Program-made: the position numbers and the translations under genes | DNA from: Micromonospora sp. CB01531 | GTDB lineage: Bacteria; Actinomycetota; Actinomycetes; Mycobacteriales; Micromonosporaceae | NCBI RefSeq assembly: GCF_001905095.1 | Contig: NZ_LWLS01000117.1 | Location: 1-36,632, forward strand | Length of the DNA: 36,632 nt | Direction: 5' to 3' | Shown: positions 33,783-36,632 of the stretch, piece by piece | Layout: each line of letters opens with the position of its first letter | Position numbering within the stretch: the stretch's first letter is position 1 | Notes under the pieces: model-generated | Database searches by the model: none | Told to the model about the DNA's origin: nothing | What the model saw: the letters and a program-made list of their open reading frames with translations, nothing else

Positions 33783-34001
33783 GTCGGCAAGCTAATCAAG
33801 CATCGGGGTGAGCGCGCTGCCCCGGCTCGCCCGGCCACCCCTCTCCATGGGCGGATAAGCCTTGAATTGATCAATCCCCGGCTCCCTGTCGAAGTGGCCG
33901 TGCCCGGCTATCCAGCCCGCGATGGACCGGTTCTGGATCCATGGCAAGGCGGTGTGGATTTGTTGTGTGACCAGGAGTTCCCGTGCTCGAGGCCGTTGCC
34001 C

Positions 34002-35828
34002 TCAAGAACACGCAATAAAGCTCCTCATCTCGGTCGCGATGGCGAAGAGGTCGAGATTCAGTCGAGCGCCGAGGTCGTTCACCTCAGGTAGTTGCGACCC
34101 CAGCGGGAGAGTGCGGGCGTGTGGCGGAGGCCCCGAGCACTCGATCGTCATCGACAGCGGCGTACGGGTACCGGACAGCGAATAGAGCCGCCACACGGCC
34201 ATTCGCGAGTCGACCAAGAGCATCTTTCTATCGACCACCGCGATGAGAACGGCGTACCTTGGGTTTCGGGCCAGCGCTGCGGCCGCGTCGTCAATCCGCG
34301 TCAACTCGGTGACAGCGCGAGCGGCCGCCCGATAGGCGTTTGCGAAGTCGCCTTCCACCCGCCACACGCCCTCCTGCAGCTCGATGGCGAGGCCAGCCTC
34401 GGCCAGTGTCGCCCGTGCCTCCGCATATGGATCCTGGCGTGCTTCCTCCGCGAGCCTGATGGTTTCGCGAAGCTCCTTGCTGGTCGCTACCCAGGCGAAA
34501 GGCTGAGTGGCGGGCAGAAGAAGTTCCTCAGCCAGTGAGAGGTCGGCTTCAGCTACCCACTCGGACGCATCTGCCCAGGCGACGGTAAAGGGCAGATCTT
34601 CCTGCCGGCCGCCGTGCAGCTGAGTTCCCTGCCGCAGCGTGGCCATAGCGACGGCGAGGAGGGCGTAGAGATGATCGAAGGCCTCCGCGGGAAGCTCGTC
34701 GAGTACGTCGTCGTCCGGAACGAGCGACCAGGCCAGCCACCTCAGGTCACTTCGCCAACTGTCGTCCTTATGCCATGCACCAGCCGCAAGCAACGTCAGA
34801 TAGAGCCGGGTGACGACCATGCGGAGATGAATCGGCGGCAGGGTTGACCAATCGTCCTCGACGGTGGGTTCCGTCACCGCGGCGACCCAGCGCTCGGCGA
34901 ACCGTCGGTACTTGGCACGCTGGTCCGGACGGATCTTTGGGACCTGCGTCGCCGAGTTCTCTTCCTCGTCGCGGGCCACGCCGTCGAGTACGTCCTCATC
35001 CTCGTCCTCCGTCACCTCTCCTTCGTCGACGTCATCGATGGACCAGTGAGTCGCGGTGTTATGGTCCCGAGCGCGCTTTCTCGGGAAGATGAGGCCGGAC
35101 AAGCTCGCGCCGAGTGCCTGTTCGCACTCCTCGAGGTAGTCGGCCCAGCGGTCGCCCGGCTCGACGTGGGAACTCACAGGCGTTGTGGATGTCGAGGACG
35201 GGGTGCGGCCGCGAAGGCCGACCTGCTCGGCGAGTCGGCCTAGCTCATTGGTAAAGCGCTGAGCCAGCAGCGGGTCGGTGAAGAGTTCTCCCACCTCCCC
35301 TGACCATGAGAGGCGCGGCGCGTCGTTGGGGTCCTGGCGAGGCCGGCAGCGGGAGCTGTCAGTGATGAAGACCGCCGCCGATTCCAGACGTTCGCCTGCC
35401 ACGTCCATCACCGCGCGTACTGCGCCTCCGGTCAGTTCCGGTACCAGCAGGCGTGCGGATTGCTGATCAGAAGGAATTACACCTGACGCGGTCCACGATC
35501 CCGGCGCACCCGTCGGGGACGTTTCGATGGTGACCCTTTCGCCCGGCGGCGCGGCCAGTTCCACGATCAGTGTCCCGTCTACCAGAGCACAGCCGAGAAG
35601 GATGGGCGCGGAGGCGCTTGCGGTGCTGCCAGCGAGCGGCGCCGACCGCAGGTTCCGAATGACGTTAGGTGGCTGAGGATCCCCTTCCGACGGGAAGAGC
35701 CCGGAATCGTGCGGTGCGATGACGGCCAACTCACAGTGCCGCCCTGTCTGGCGCTGGTCAACAGCGCGGACGAGGTGATATTCGCACTGCCGGTCATGCC
35801 AGCAGTCTTTCCGTCGGCTGTGCGCCAC
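34002..35828 (-). pseudogene. 3' part of a large PLD-type protein, separated by a frameshift
   Basis: This frame has no convincing start of its own. Its coherent part begins near 35740 with CELAVIAPHDSGLFP, which directly continues the PLD protein encoded in the other frame up to GSANITSSALLTSARQGG. The residues after that look like a beta-rich domain (GTLIVELAAPPGERVTIE), then an acidic stretch (EVTEDEDEDVLDGVARDEEE, about 34960-35020) and a helical C-terminal half (HLRMVVTRLYLTLLAAGAW, then AEAFDHLYALLAVAMATL). The stop is at 34002. A gap of 219 bp without a gene separates it from the PLD-helicase gene on the same strand. The helical C-terminal half matches no family I know. Confidence 0.7.
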
Positions 35829-36625
35829 TCGATCAATTTTCCGTGCCGGGCCCGCCCGGCGCCGAGCAGGATGAAGGTCTGATCAAGGACGGATGCAGCA
35901 GCCCGGGACAAGGCAGCGCCATCGAACATGGCGACGGAGGGCTGAACGGCGACACGTATGGCGCGGGGCTTCATCCGGCTGACGATGGCCGTCGTCGCCC
36001 GGGCTGGCGGGTCGTAGAACGGGGCAGCGAGGCGCAACTCGTCTACCGGATCCGCCGGTAGGTGATCCAACAGCGGTTCCCGGAGGTTACCGAAGGCCCG
36101 CACGTCCGACCAGCGTTCGTCGATCTCCTGCGGCCGCATCCGCCCGGCGATGTACCGCAAAGTCTTGGCGATCCAACTGGCCATCCCCACCGTGTCCGGC
36201 AGGTCGTGCAGCCAGTCCGCAACGTCATCGATGATTTGCGGACTATAATCGACGGTTGCGTAGGCGGTCACCCACAATTCGTGGTTGTATCCCCACCCGG
36301 ACAGCGTCGGGTTGCCCGATCCAACCGCCAGCCACACGTCCCGGTCGCCGAGCAAGACCACCAGCTTGGGATGGAACGCCCTCGAGCAGACAGCATGACC
36401 ATGTTGATAGGCCACGCCGGCCCGATGTACATCTACGGGATCATGCACGGCCTGTCCGGGGTCGCCGAGGACCGTGATCCGTGCGCCGAGAGCCCGGGCG
36501 GTAGGGATTGCGAACTTTTCGAGGAAGGCTAGGTCGACGGTGTAACCGGTGATCAGTACCTCGCGCAGCCGAGCCGCGTCGATTCGATCTCGCCACTGTT
36601 CTAAGTGAGCGTCCGGGAACTTCAC
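35579..36625 (-). pseudogene. 5' part of the same PLD-type protein, two HKD-like motifs
   Basis: The N-terminal section of a PLD-superfamily protein. The first site has AFHPKLVVLLGDRDVWLAVG and GSGNPTLSGWG (residues about 84-112) followed by NHELW. The second has RHGKLIEWRTADGK and MTGSANITSSALL (about 258-288). The two sites make one active centre, as in PLD nucleases. ATG 36625 starts seven bases inside the window edge, so the start or an upstream gene cannot be checked. After about 35740 this frame becomes spurious (ending at 35579), while the other frame carries on; one missing base in GGGCGGCAC near 35738-35746 explains it. If that is a sequencing error, a single protein of about 870 residues is encoded. 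Confidence 0.72.
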
Positions 36626-36632
36626 CAGTTGC

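Noticed and set aside
1..36632. CRISPR arrays, tRNA and rRNA genes
   Set aside because: No regularly spaced repeats, cloverleaf sequences or rRNA-like stretches were recognised. A covariance-model scan would be the decisive test and was not possible.

Overview
The window is high-GC DNA from an actinobacterium. GTG and TTG starts, Tat-type signal peptides, DesK-like two-component genes and the protein families all fit. The mix (MMPL exporter with a LuxR-type two-component system, SBD-HNH nuclease, actinobacterial group II intron) would suit Micromonosporaceae or a relative, but the assignment is inference. No rRNA, tRNA, CRISPR array or replication origin was seen.

Layout. (1) 1-2.2 kb: a PucR-type regulator whose 5' end carries a 29-bp tandem duplication, then a small secreted Cys-rich protein closed by a 20-bp-stem terminator. 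(2) 2.5-4.9 kb: an MMPL exporter with a palindromic operator and the wreck of a divergent sensor kinase in its upstream region. (3) 4.9-11.4 kb: a mosaic of debris. It holds two IS607-type transposase fragments, an approximately 820-bp direct duplication carrying small secreted proteins in lower-GC DNA, an alpha/beta-hydrolase cut by that duplication, an internally deleted acyl-CoA dehydrogenase, a small two-gene hypothetical operon and a frameshifted membrane-anchored protein. (4) 11.5-14.0 kb: a group II intron with RT-maturase-HNH protein, inserted just downstream of a SUFU-domain gene. (5) 14.8-15.7 kb: a replication-relaxation fragment fused to an IS1182-type transposase tail. (6) 15.7-18.2 kb: a VOC protein and a quinone oxidoreductase divergent from a TetR regulator, with a clear operator between them. 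(7) 18.4-23.9 kb: an intact sensor kinase/response regulator pair, a Tat-exported M28 peptidase, a PH-like membrane protein and a second, truncated response regulator. (8) 24.2-36.6 kb: a defence-like island.

How genes work together. The MMPL gene and the intact two-component system 14 kb away share an identical 26-bp upstream block containing GGTGGTAGCACCACC. Fragments of a second kinase, a second MMPL and a second response regulator lie nearby. The simplest reading is that two paralogous MMPL/kinase/regulator loci existed and decayed reciprocally, leaving one exporter and one regulator pair, probably still connected through the common operator.

The island at 24.2-36.6 kb is the most interesting part. 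It contains a 1851-residue SF1 helicase with a Vsr-like nuclease domain and a duplicated C-terminal module. Convergent to it are three genes on the minus strand: a large PLD-type protein (split by an apparent 1-base frameshift), a PLD/DEAD-helicase/DUF3427 protein, and an SBD-HNH nuclease whose start overlaps the helicase stop (ATGA). The SBD-HNH protein resembles phosphorothioate-DNA-dependent type IV restriction enzymes. Its coupling to a PLD-helicase, and the neighbouring helicase-nuclease and second PLD protein, make this a candidate multi-gene modified-DNA restriction system.
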